Shown: positions 1-4,817 of the stretch, one piece after another
Numbering within the stretch: position 1 is the stretch's first letter
How the letters are laid out: the number at the start of each line of letters is the position of its first letter
Source of the DNA: Spirosoma sp.
GTDB taxonomy: Bacteria; Bacteroidota; Bacteroidia; Cytophagales; Spirosomataceae
Assembly (NCBI GenBank): GCA_025351545.1
Contig: JANXVQ010000526.1
Location: 1 to 5,201, forward strand
Length of the DNA: 5,201 nucleotides
Direction of reading: 5' to 3'
Program-made: the position numbers and the translations under genes
The notes under the pieces: model-generated
Seen by the model: only the letters and a program-made list of their open reading frames with translations
Told to the model about the DNA's origin: nothing
The model's database searches: none

Positions 1-78
1 ACGCAATCTGAGTATGACCCAAACTGGCAGAACCGTACAACTATTGGCCTGCGGGTACGGGTGTTGTACCAATTTTAG
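1..78 (+). CDS. C-terminal end of an outer-membrane beta-barrel protein (partial)
   Basis: Frame 1 is open from the window edge to TAG at 76-78 and encodes 25 residues ending in TIGLRVRVLYQF. The alternating hydrophobic/polar pattern and terminal Phe are typical of the last beta strand of outer-membrane barrels, which the BAM machinery recognises. In Bacteroidota the likeliest owners are TonB-dependent receptors or similar porin-like proteins. The fragment is too short to say which. The gene begins outside the window, and the strong hairpin at 85-147 starts 6 bp after the stop, as expected for the end of a transcription unit. Confidence 0.55.
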   Translation, partial: TQSEYDPNWQNRTTIGLRVRVLYQF

Positions 79-84
79 AGTACA

Positions 85-147
85 GTATTTGTAACAAAAA
101 AGGGATAGTTGCTCTGTTAGTAACTATCCCTTTTTTGTTACAAATAC
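85..147. terminator. Bidirectional terminator, perfect 26-bp hairpin
   Basis: Arms 85-110 and 122-147 are perfect reverse complements around an 11-nt loop (111-121). The stem contains an A6GGGATAG block facing its CTATCCCT6 complement, so each strand presents a GC core followed by a T-run. It lies between two convergent reading frames, the + strand barrel protein ending at 78 and the minus-strand dehydrogenase remnant ending at 153. It is therefore placed to stop transcription from both sides. Confidence 0.85.
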
Positions 148-152
148 CCTGT

Positions 153-312
153 TTATTTAGTAGGGGCAACTTGCCATATTCGCCCGGAAACATCATCAGC
201 GACAAGCATCGACCCATCGGGGAGTATCGCTACACCAGCAGGCCGCCCATATGCTTCCTTGTCTTTCCCGCTTAGAAATCCTGTCAGGAAATCTTCTGGC
301 TTATGTCGAATG
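153..312 (-). pseudogene. C-terminal fragment of PQQ-dependent sugar (L-sorbosone-type) dehydrogenase
   Basis: The last ~50 codons of this minus-strand frame encode PEDFLTGFL, then YGRPAGVAILPDGSMLVADD and GRIWQV, ending at TAA (153-155). This matches the end of the six-bladed beta-propeller of periplasmic PQQ-dependent sugar/sorbosone dehydrogenases, enzymes that oxidise sugars with pyrroloquinoline quinone as cofactor. Homology stops at about 312. Upstream in the same frame the DNA is an out-of-frame part of the neighbouring glucose-dehydrogenase remnant. A full enzyme has roughly 400 residues, so about seven eighths of the gene is missing and no start of its own remains. A hairpin terminator follows the stop. 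The family call is from motif memory, without an alignment. Confidence 0.7.
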
Positions 313-657
313 CAGCAACACCTGATTAACCGCATCAACCGATAATCGCTTATCAATCGCCAATAGTGACGGATATGACCCGTCGTGGTTTACCCGGCGG
401 TCGGTCCCATGACAGGAAGCACAACACAAACTATAGAGTTGGGCTCCCGTTACGGACCCGTTTTCGGCAGGCTGCTCGCGTTTCACCAGGGACGAATGAC
501 AGGGATTTTGCTTGCCTGGAATATAAATAATACCGTCGGGGTCGGTAGCCGAACCACCCCATTGTGCACCGCCATCCGTACCCGGAAAAAATACCGTCCT
601 AGCTGATGTTAGGGGAATATAAGGACTTCCGGTACGGGATTTTCGGAGCATAGCCAC
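304..657 (-). pseudogene. Internal fragment of quinoprotein glucose dehydrogenase with cytochrome c domain
   Basis: The minus-strand frame encodes a stretch typical of membrane-associated quinoprotein (PQQ) glucose dehydrogenases of Bacteroidota. It contains PLTSARTVFFPGTDGGAQWG, DPDGIIYIPGKQNPC, and then an inserted cytochrome c segment with the heme-attachment motif CASCH (409-423), followed by HDGSYPSLLAIDKRL. The complete enzyme has about 700 residues. Here the ~500 residues before and the rest of the cytochrome and propeller after are gone. Upstream of about 657 the frame meets TGA and similarity ends. Downstream it hits TAA at 301-303, just where sorbosone-dehydrogenase sequence begins in another frame. 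An ATG exists at 655-657, but it sits mid-protein and is not a real start. Non-functional remnant. Confidence 0.75.
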
Positions 658-860
658 AATAGAATTCCGGCAAAATCAGTCCATATTTTAGCATGAGTGT
701 TTTTATTACGTCAAAACGAGTAAAGGCTAATATCCCTGACACCTACGCAAGTAGAGTACGTTTCAGCAACTTTCCCAAGTTTAAGACGACCAGTAATTAG
801 CACTTATACATAGCAATTTTTTTATTTAAATATAAAGTAGCCAAGGCGAAATAAATATCT
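658..860. other. AT-rich intergenic stretch with no recognisable gene
   Basis: Between the dehydrogenase remnant and the arsenic operon I see no RNA gene, insertion-sequence end or convincing reading frame. Two short frames exist. A + strand ATG frame at 693-800 has 35 codons. A minus-strand GTG frame at 711-803 has 30 codons, with protein-like but unrecognised composition (KLGKVAETYSTC). Neither has a visible promoter. The AT content rises from about 800 towards the ars promoter. Confidence 0.4.
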
Positions 861-876
861 ATCGCAATATTACAAT
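861..876. promoter_or_regulatory. Probable ArsR operator, copy 1 (before arsR)
   Basis: ATCGCAATATTACAAT is an imperfect dyad: 6 of 8 base pairs match across a centre between 868 and 869. ArsR/SmtB repressors bind AT-rich dyads of this kind, and the position, 15 bp upstream of the -7 box, would cover the -33 region. The same 16 bases recur exactly at 1249-1264. Assignment to ArsR is inferred from position, symmetry and duplication. Confidence 0.65.
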
Positions 877-891
877 TAACAAAATTTTACC

Positions 892-899
892 TACTTTTG
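892..899 (+). promoter_or_regulatory. Bacteroidota-type -7 promoter box of the ars operon
   Basis: TACTTTTG matches the Bacteroidota sigma-factor consensus TAnnTTTG exactly. No clear TTTG-type -33 element is seen about 20 bp upstream, where the operator dyad sits instead. The box ends only 4 bp before the arsR ATG at 904. Transcription should therefore start at or next to that ATG, giving a leaderless or nearly leaderless message. Confidence 0.7.
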
Positions 900-903
900 T
901 AGT

Positions 904-1220
904 ATGGAACTGATGAAAACAGAAATCTTCACAGACAAGCAAAATCGCATTGCCAATTTGGCAAAGGCATTTGCCCATCCCGCGCAGGTCCCCGTTTTTC
1001 AGCTACTGATCGAGAAGAAAGCCTGCGTATGCGGTGATCTTGTAAATGAACCGAATCTGGCGCAGGCAACTGTTTCGCAGCAAACATCTAAAGGAGTTGA
1101 AGCGCATCCGGTATCATTCAGGGTGAAATTAACCCGCCCCGTGTGTGTTGGTAGCAAGAGGCCGAACTGGCGTTTGGTAGCCTATTAATGCCGTTCGTTT
1201 CTGTATCCTGCTGTTCATAG
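904..1220 (+). pseudogene. arsR: ArsR-family arsenic-responsive repressor, frameshifted
   Basis: ArsR is a winged-helix repressor that releases the ars promoter when As(III) binds its cysteines. Codons 1-59 read well (TEIFTDKQNRIANLAKAFAH, then ACVCGDL with Cys41 and Cys43, then AQATVSQ). After VSQ the frame breaks inside the DNA-recognition helix. With 4 extra bases at about 1081-1084 the normal sequence HLKELKRI resumes (1085-1108). One extra C at 1108/1109 then restores GIIQGEINPPRVCW (1110-1151), followed by an in-frame TAG (1152-1154), after which EAELAFGSLLMPF continues to TAG at 1218-1220. The unrepaired reading ends at 1188 as a 94-residue chimera without a wing. HPAQVPVFQLL also differs from the usual HPAR(V/I)AILQLL. 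A second ATG at 913 is an alternative start. Either this is true decay or several sequencing errors fall in one gene. Confidence 0.85.
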
Positions 1221-1248
1221 ATCGACAGGAATTTTTTTGAATAAATTA

Positions 1249-1264
1249 ATCGCAATATTACAAT
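1249..1264. promoter_or_regulatory. Probable ArsR operator, copy 2 (before the DUF6428 gene)
   Basis: An exact copy of the 16-bp dyad at 861-876, located 15 bp before the ATG of the DUF6428 gene. Flanking bases also look related: GAATAAATTA before and a TAAATTTA run after, resembling the sequence around copy 1, but without the TACTTTTG box. A TTTG at 1236-1239 could serve as a -33 element, but no good -7 box is evident. It may be an internal regulated promoter or the relic of a duplicated arsR promoter. Confidence 0.6.
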
Positions 1265-1279
1265 AATAAATTTATAGCT

Positions 1280-1855
1280 ATGTCGAATCAATCCAAGCCG
1301 ATGAACTGGCGGTCGTTCAAAAGCGTCCTGATCCGGAACCCCGATAAATATTTGCAATTTCAGTATGCAGAAGGCCAATTTGTTGAGCCATCGTTCCATA
1401 TTACCGAAATCAAACAAGCGCCCATTGTATCAGTCGATTGTGGCGGAAAAATGAATAGCTGGACCGAGATTATCATTCAGCTTTGGGAACCTGGGGAACA
1501 GGGAATTAACCGTTCTATGAAAGTCAGCAAAGCCCTGTCAATCATTAATCTGGTTGAAAAATCGTTGCCCTTAAATCCGCTGGCGACGGTCAAGATCGAG
1601 TTCGGCAATTCCCGATTCGATACCCGACAAATGTATCCTGGTGAATTGATTACTGATACCGAAATATTCACGGTGAACCTTACACCCGATTTCACCCAAT
1701 GCAAAGCGCTCACCAGAGGCCAGAGTTGCGAAACCACTTCTGAAGGTGACGTATGTTGCAGCCCTGCCCGTCAACCGGCCAAACGGAAACTCGAACTCAT
1801 CGAACTTGTTGGAACCGATGCATCAATCTGCACGCCCGAATCGGGTTGCTGCTAA
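1280..1855 (+). CDS. DUF6428 family protein of the ars operon, Cys-rich tail
   Basis: A 191-residue protein recognised by FHITEI (39-44), VDCGGKMNSWTE (52-63) and the IIQLWEP segment (66-71). These are hallmarks of DUF6428, a family found in Bacteroidota arsenic operons between arsR and arsC and of unknown biochemical role. No signal peptide or membrane segment is visible, so it is probably cytoplasmic. The last 51 residues carry seven cysteines (141, 150, 159, 160, 184, 190, 191), including two CC pairs, one at the very C-terminus. Such thiols could bind As(III), but that is inference. The ATG at 1280 is chosen because it is closest to the operator at 1249-1264. A second ATG at 1301 (MNWRSFK) would give a start more like short family members. 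No Shine-Dalgarno sequence is visible. The arsenate reductase gene follows 28 bp later. Confidence 0.85.
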   Translation: MSNQSKPMNWRSFKSVLIRNPDKYLQFQYAEGQFVEPSFHITEIKQAPIVSVDCGGKMNSWTEIIIQLWEPGEQGINRSMKVSKALSIINLVEKSLPLNPLATVKIEFGNSRFDTRQMYPGELITDTEIFTVNLTPDFTQCKALTRGQSCETTSEGDVCCSPARQPAKRKLELIELVGTDASICTPESGCC

Positions 1856-1883
1856 ACATAATCAACTCAATATCAATCATCTC

Positions 1884-2345
1884 ATGAAGAAAATCTTAGT
1901 GCTTTGCACGGGCAATTCAGCCCGCTCTCAATTGGCTCAGGGCTACCTCCAACACTTTGCCGATATATCGGACCACGATATGTCGGACCACGGCGCTCGG
2001 GTAGAGGTTTACAGCGCTGGTGTTGATCCTAAAGGCGTAAACCCGCTCGCCGTTCAGGTAATGGCCGAAGACGGTATCGACATTTCCCACCACACGTCCA
2101 ATCATGCCGATGAGTACGTGCATATCCCGTTCGATTATGTCATTACGGTTTGCGACAATGCCCGCGAGCAATGCCCATTTTTCCCCTCGGTTGGGGAAAA
2201 GTTTCATCAGAGTTTCCCTGATCCAGGTCACCCTGAGACACCGGATAGCCCGGCCGAAGATAAACTGACTTCTTTCCGTCGGGTGCGGGATCTTATTAAA
2301 GTTTACAGCCAGGAATTCATCGACTCCCATTTATCCGAAAGTTAA
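1884..2345 (+). CDS. arsC: Arsenate reductase, LMW protein-tyrosine-phosphatase type
   Basis: This enzyme reduces As(V) to As(III) in the cytoplasm using a three-cysteine relay recharged by thioredoxin, as in S. aureus pI258 ArsC. The 153-residue product begins MKKILVLCTGNSARSQLA, with the phosphatase P-loop CX5R (Cys8, Arg14) followed by Ser15. Resolving cysteines are Cys90 and Cys97 in VCDNAREQC, with the same 7-residue offset as Cys82/Cys89 of the S. aureus enzyme. The general-acid Asp is probably Asp113 in FPDPG. YSAGVDPKGVNP and DGIDISHHTSNHADEY are typical. The frame stays open upstream to ATG at 1746 inside the DUF6428 gene, but the start at 1884 puts the P-loop at its usual N-terminal place. 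Residues 27-36 come from a 15-bp tandem duplication. All catalytic residues are intact. It is third in the operon and 17 bp from the next gene. Confidence 0.93.
   Translation: MKKILVLCTGNSARSQLAQGYLQHFADISDHDMSDHGARVEVYSAGVDPKGVNPLAVQVMAEDGIDISHHTSNHADEYVHIPFDYVITVCDNAREQCPFFPSVGEKFHQSFPDPGHPETPDSPAEDKLTSFRRVRDLIKVYSQEFIDSHLSES
1962..1991 (+). repeat. 15-bp tandem duplication inside arsC
   Basis: GATATATCGGACCAC (1962-1976) is followed directly by GATATGTCGGACCAC (1977-1991), differing at one base. It encodes DISDH then DMSDH. The length is a multiple of three, so the frame is kept. It lies in the loop before the conserved VYSAG strand, where insertions should be tolerated. Confidence 0.9.
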
Positions 2346-2362
2346 TCTGTCGGCCATAAATC

Positions 2363-2824
2363 ATGAACATCCGTATCGAAAACGCCCACGCAGCCGATAT
2401 AGAAGCCGTTATTTCTTTGTTGCAACAAGGCAAGTTATTAACCGACGATTTGCGGCCTGACCTTCCCGATTTTATAATTGCCAAACAGCAGGATATTTAT
2501 GTTGGGGTGGCAGGTTTGGAGCGCTTTGGCTCGGTGGCTTTGCTGCGCTCATTGGCGGTTGATTCTCACTATCAGGGCAAGAAAATAGGCGAACAACTGG
2601 TTGGGCGATTGCTGGAGATGGCAAAAGCTAACAGGCTGGACGAATTGCATTTAATTACCACATCGGCAAACCGCTATTTCGAGCGTTATGGCTTTCAGGC
2701 AGTCGACCGGAGTCAAGTACCGACAGTTATACAACAGACCAAGCAGTTCAGCAATCTGTGTCCGGCTTCAGCAATTGTCATGATCTGGCGGGCTTGTTTT
2801 TCCGAATTATTCTCACGTGACTGA
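2363..2824 (+). CDS. arsN2: GNAT N-acetyltransferase, ArsN2-like
   Basis: A 153-residue GNAT-fold acetyltransferase of the type found in bacterial arsenic operons (ArsN2). Visible features are IENAHAADIEAVISLLQ at the N-terminus, YVGVAGLERFGSVALLRSLA (46-65; beta strands 3-4), and the acetyl-CoA loop YQGKKIGEQL (70-79), which has Lys74 where the first Gly of RGxGxG is usual. Further motifs are HLITTSANRYFERYGF (96-111) and the family-specific QFSNLCPASAIVM (128-140). The related ArsN1 acetylates trivalent organoarsenical antibiotics such as arsinothricin. The ArsN2 substrate is less certain. The family usually stops soon after CPASA-VM; here 13 further residues (IWRACFSELFSRD) follow, next to the damaged acr3. 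The original end may have been lost with the deletion. Start ATG 2363 is 17 bp after arsC. Confidence 0.85.
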   Translation: MNIRIENAHAADIEAVISLLQQGKLLTDDLRPDLPDFIIAKQQDIYVGVAGLERFGSVALLRSLAVDSHYQGKKIGEQLVGRLLEMAKANRLDELHLITTSANRYFERYGFQAVDRSQVPTVIQQTKQFSNLCPASAIVMIWRACFSELFSRD

Positions 2825-2839
2825 AAAGCCATTAATGGT

Positions 2840-3212
2840 ATGAGCAAACGTTTTGCCTGCGGCAAGTCCCGTAACGCTTATTGCTTTGCTATTTAACACC
2901 GTGGTGATGTTTAGCCTGAAAGAGCAACTCATCGTTTCCATTTCGTTCGATGTTGTTCATATTGATATCCTGCTGACGATCTACTTTACCATCATATTTT
3001 TTTCGACTTTCTATCCGTCGAAACGCGCCGAAGCCAATTACGCAAAATCAACTTCGTTGGTCTTCACCGCTGCCGCTAATAATTTCGAGTTGGGAATAGC
3101 CGTTGCCGAATCTGTATTCGGTGTCAATTCCGGTGCTGCCTTTGCCGCTTTGGCTGGCCCACTTATCGACGTATCCGTGCTGATTCTCATGGTCAACTTT
3201 GCTCTGAAGTAA
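2840..3212 (+). pseudogene. acr3: ACR3-family arsenite efflux pump, C-terminal third only
   Basis: ACR3 is a ten-helix inner-membrane carrier that expels As(III). From about 2853 the frame encodes SPVTLIALLFNTVVMFSLK, then KSTSLVFTAAANNFELGIAV and FGVNSGAAFAALAGPLIDV, ending at LVNFALK and TAA (3210-3212). This matches the last ~110 residues of a ~350-residue ACR3, about four membrane helices. It keeps the conserved Glu of the NNFEL helix but lacks the essential Cys of helix 4. No ATG serves this frame: the in-frame upstream ATG (2835) is followed by TGA at 2841. ATGAGCAAACG at 2840-2850, in another frame, may be the original acr3 start, with a deletion of about 700 bp fusing it to the 3' part. 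Asp in a helix (HIDILL) and AVAESVFG are atypical and suggest drift after inactivation. Confidence 0.82.
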
Positions 3213-3357
3213 CAGCATGAATTTGCCATTCACCCTAAAAATACGTCGAAGAATTATGCGTAAAGGTTACCTTAATGGCTTAAATATAGTTTGATTGATG
3301 TTACGCAACACCTGATTTTAAGCAATTGAGCAAAATTACTTAACGAACTGATAAAAC

Positions 3358-3387
3358 GGGGCAGAAAGATGAAAGCCCCTAATTTTT
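3358..3387. terminator. Hairpin terminator between convergent ars operon and lipoprotein gene
   Basis: GGGGC (3358-3362) pairs with GCCCC (3375-3379) around a 12-nt purine-rich loop and is followed on the + strand by TAATTTTT (3380-3387). On the minus strand the same stem begins at the TAG stop of the lipoprotein gene and is followed by GTTTTAT. The short stem could end transcription in both directions. The 3213-3357 stretch before it is AT-rich and shows nothing else. Confidence 0.6.
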
Positions 3388-3834
3388 AGCCTGTACCGGC
3401 AAATCTTCTAATTGAGCATAGCTAAGTTTCCAGGCCCCGTCGTCTCCTTTTTTCCAGAGGAGAATAAAATTTCCTTCGCCAAAAGCGCGAGGCTGATTAG
3501 GAAGATCGGTCAAGACATCAACGGCAAATGTACCAGCTTCATAAGCCGTATGTGTATCGGTAGCCGAGCTGATAACGTTGGTTTTTAAGTTCGCCAACGT
3601 TGGCAGCGTTGTCTTCACCCATTTTTCAAGCACATCCGATTTTCCTTTATAATGGGCGTTTCCCTGAAGAAAATCAACATCTTCGGCCAGAAGAGCGGTT
3701 ATTTTATCGGCGTTTTTATTATTCCACGCATCAATGAATTGCCGGTTAAGATCCTGAATATTGACGGTCTCGCCAGATGATGAACAAGCCGTAAAGAGCA
3801 CTGAAATGAGTATTATTTCGAGGAAATATTTCAT
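3379..3834 (-). CDS. NTF2-like (DUF4440/SnoaL-type) lipoprotein
   Basis: A 151-residue protein with a lipoprotein signal: hydrophobic residues 4-16 end in the lipobox LFTAC, with Cys17 as the lipidation site, followed by SSSGE. The mature part looks like a single cone-shaped NTF2/SnoaL fold: LNRQFIDAWNNKNADKITAL (29-48), LLAEDVDFLQG (48-58), Y62KGKSDV, then strands AYEAGTFAVDV and GNFILLWKK with the closing DGAWKLSYAQ. Proteins of this fold may be small enzymes or ligand binders, and no catalytic residues can be assigned here. Ser at +2 suggests outer-membrane rather than inner-membrane retention. It is preceded by its own ~35 bp leader after the 3870-3914 hairpin, so it is probably transcribed separately from the glycine-zipper gene. 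No promoter box was recognised. Confidence 0.75.
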   Translation of the reverse strand: MKYFLEIILISVLFTACSSSGETVNIQDLNRQFIDAWNNKNADKITALLAEDVDFLQGNAHYKGKSDVLEKWVKTTLPTLANLKTNVISSATDTHTAYEAGTFAVDVLTDLPNQPRAFGEGNFILLWKKGDDGAWKLSYAQLEDLPVQAKN

Positions 3835-3869
3835 AACGTAAATTTTAAAATGGTGAGAGAAATAAAATA

Positions 3870-3914
3870 TTATTCATCTGGTGATCTTCGTCGTGAAGAT
3901 CACCAGATGAATAA
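3870..3914 (-). terminator. Terminator of the glycine-zipper gene, perfect 20-bp hairpin
   Basis: Arms 3870-3889 and 3895-3914 are perfect reverse complements with a 5-nt loop (GTCGT). On the minus strand the stem lies 19 bp after the glycine-zipper stop codon and is followed by TATTTTATTT. On the + strand it is followed by a run of A. It separates the two minus-strand genes, with the downstream lipoprotein gene starting 36 bp after the stem. Confidence 0.8.
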
Positions 3915-3933
3915 AAAAACACAATGAGCTTGA

Positions 3934-4608
3934 CTACCAGCTTTTTCGTCGGTATTCAGATGTGCCGTAAGGAGCCGACGGATCGCCGAAAGATTCATTC
4001 TGCAGATAACCTGCGTTCATCATGTGGGCAGCCGTAGCTGGCTTGGCCGCGAGCAGAGCGACCGATTGAACCGTATTCGCTGGTTTGGATTTAGCAGGAA
4101 CGGATGCTATACCGGTTTTCCTATCAGCTTCTCTAGCTTGTTCGGCGGCTCTGGCAGCGGCTTCCCGTTCGGCTTCGGCCCGGTTGGCAGCCGCAATGCG
4201 GGCCGCTTCTTTATTCTTGTTGTCTTTGTGCTTGCCGATCGCATAACCAGCCGCGCCACCTGCTACACCACCAATTATTCCGCCTACTACCCGATTTCGT
4301 TTATTGATGATGGCACCAGCCGCGCCACCAACGCCAGCACCAATGGCTGTGCCTTTAGCCTGAGGACTCCAACGCTTTTTGCCCTGCTTACCAATGGCAT
4401 AGCCGCCTGCTCCGCCTAATACGCCACCCACAACAGCACCTACGGCCCGGTTACGCTTATTTATGATGGCACCAACAGCCGCACCAGTACCCGCACCGAT
4501 AACAGCTCCTTTGGTTTGAGATCCCCATGATTGTGCATGAGTTATTACCGACTGGCCAAGTATACTAGTTACTAGTATCAGTATGGCCGTATTACGATTC
4601 GTTTTCAT
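3934..4608 (-). CDS. Secreted glycine-zipper protein with duplicated unit (YMGG-like)
   Basis: A 224-residue protein. Residues 1-25 form a Sec signal peptide (KTNR, hydrophobic core, cleavage likely after THA). Two 52-residue-spaced units follow, residues 28-75 and 80-127. Each starts W-(G/S)-x-Q-x-KG and continues with IGAG..GAA.GAIINKRNR, a GGxxGGxxGGYAIGK glycine zipper, and basic residues. Glycine zippers pack in membranes, and related proteins are outer-membrane or envelope components of mostly unknown role. Residues 132-163 are an Ala/Glu/Arg-rich probable helix or coiled coil (EAARIAAANRAEAEREAAAR). The C-terminal ~60 residues are low-complexity, then NAGYLQNESFGDPSAPYGTS, ending RRKSW, which I do not recognise. 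No lipobox cysteine is present. Start ATG is at 4606-4608, and a possible promoter lies 20-46 bp upstream. Confidence 0.8.
   Translation of the reverse strand: MKTNRNTAILILVTSILGQSVITHAQSWGSQTKGAVIGAGTGAAVGAIINKRNRAVGAVVGGVLGGAGGYAIGKQGKKRWSPQAKGTAIGAGVGGAAGAIINKRNRVVGGIIGGVAGGAAGYAIGKHKDNKNKEAARIAAANRAEAEREAAARAAEQAREADRKTGIASVPAKSKPANTVQSVALLAAKPATAAHMMNAGYLQNESFGDPSAPYGTSEYRRKSW
4228..4527 (-). repeat. Two tandem glycine-zipper units within the secreted protein gene
   Basis: Unit 1 is encoded by 4384-4527 and unit 2 by 4228-4371, offset by exactly 156 bp (52 codons). Both encode GAIINKRNR and GYAIGK at matching positions. The DNA copies share many but not all bases, so the duplication is old and has drifted mainly at synonymous sites. 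Confidence 0.8.
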
Positions 4609-4619
4609 AGCGTCATTTT

Positions 4620-4817
4620 TTGGTGAGTATTATACTTATTGTCTTCACAATCAACTTACTTTTTCAAGCTATTGTTTACTCTCAGACTACTATGAAGCGA
4701 TTTGGTTTAACAGTAGACCTATTCCCGACCGATTTAAACCAGGTGAGTAACGAGGAATTTGATCGATTTACCAATGGAACTAAAATCAATGAATTTTGTA
4801 AAACCCTACTGACATAG
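4620..4817 (+). CDS. Doubtful small ORF with signal-peptide-like start
   Basis: The frame opens at TTG 4620 or GTG 4623 and ends at TAG 4815-4817, giving 64-65 residues. Its first 22 residues (SIILIVFTINLLFQAIVYSQ) are strongly hydrophobic, with an SQ that could follow a cleavage site, but no basic residue precedes them. The rest (MKRFGLTVDLFPTDLN, NEEFDRFTNGTKINEFCKTL) is acidic/polar and protein-like but not recognised. An ATG at 4692 would give a 41-residue form. The 5' end overlaps the likely promoter of the divergent glycine-zipper gene, and no ribosome site is visible. It may be a small secreted protein, a gene remnant, or chance. Confidence 0.25.
   Translation: MVSIILIVFTINLLFQAIVYSQTTMKRFGLTVDLFPTDLNQVSNEEFDRFTNGTKINEFCKTLLT
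4629..4654 (-). promoter_or_regulatory. Possible promoter of the glycine-zipper gene
   Basis: Read on the minus strand, TTG (4652-4654) is followed after 17 bp by TATAAT (4629-4634). This lies 20 bp before the ATG of the glycine-zipper gene. It is not the TAnnTTTG box typical of the phylum, so the call is tentative. Confidence 0.3.

Noticed and set aside
315..327. 13-base sequence GCAACACCTGATT also present at 3305-3317
   Set aside because: One copy is coding sequence and the other intergenic, with no shared flanks. A 13-base match is compatible with chance in a window this size.
385..606. + strand open frame of 73 codons
   Set aside because: It lies antisense to the glucose-dehydrogenase remnant, whose minus-strand translation carries clear family motifs and the CASCH site. 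This frame shows none.
711..803. 30-codon minus-strand GTG frame with protein-like composition
   Set aside because: It is too short, has no promoter or ribosome site and no recognised family. A stop lies directly upstream in frame.
1746..1883. In-frame upstream extension of arsC starting at ATG 1746
   Set aside because: It overlaps the end of the DUF6428 gene, and its translation is unlike any arsenate reductase. MKKILVLCTGNSARS at 1884 is the normal N-terminus.
1917..2330. Long minus-strand frame (137 codons) opposite arsC
   Set aside because: It is a shadow of the arsC coding strand, with no motif or promoter of its own.
4024..4419. + strand frame of 131 codons opposite the glycine-zipper gene
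   Set aside because: It arises from the GC-rich Gly/Ala codons on the other strand. The minus strand has a signal peptide and ordered repeats, while this one has none.
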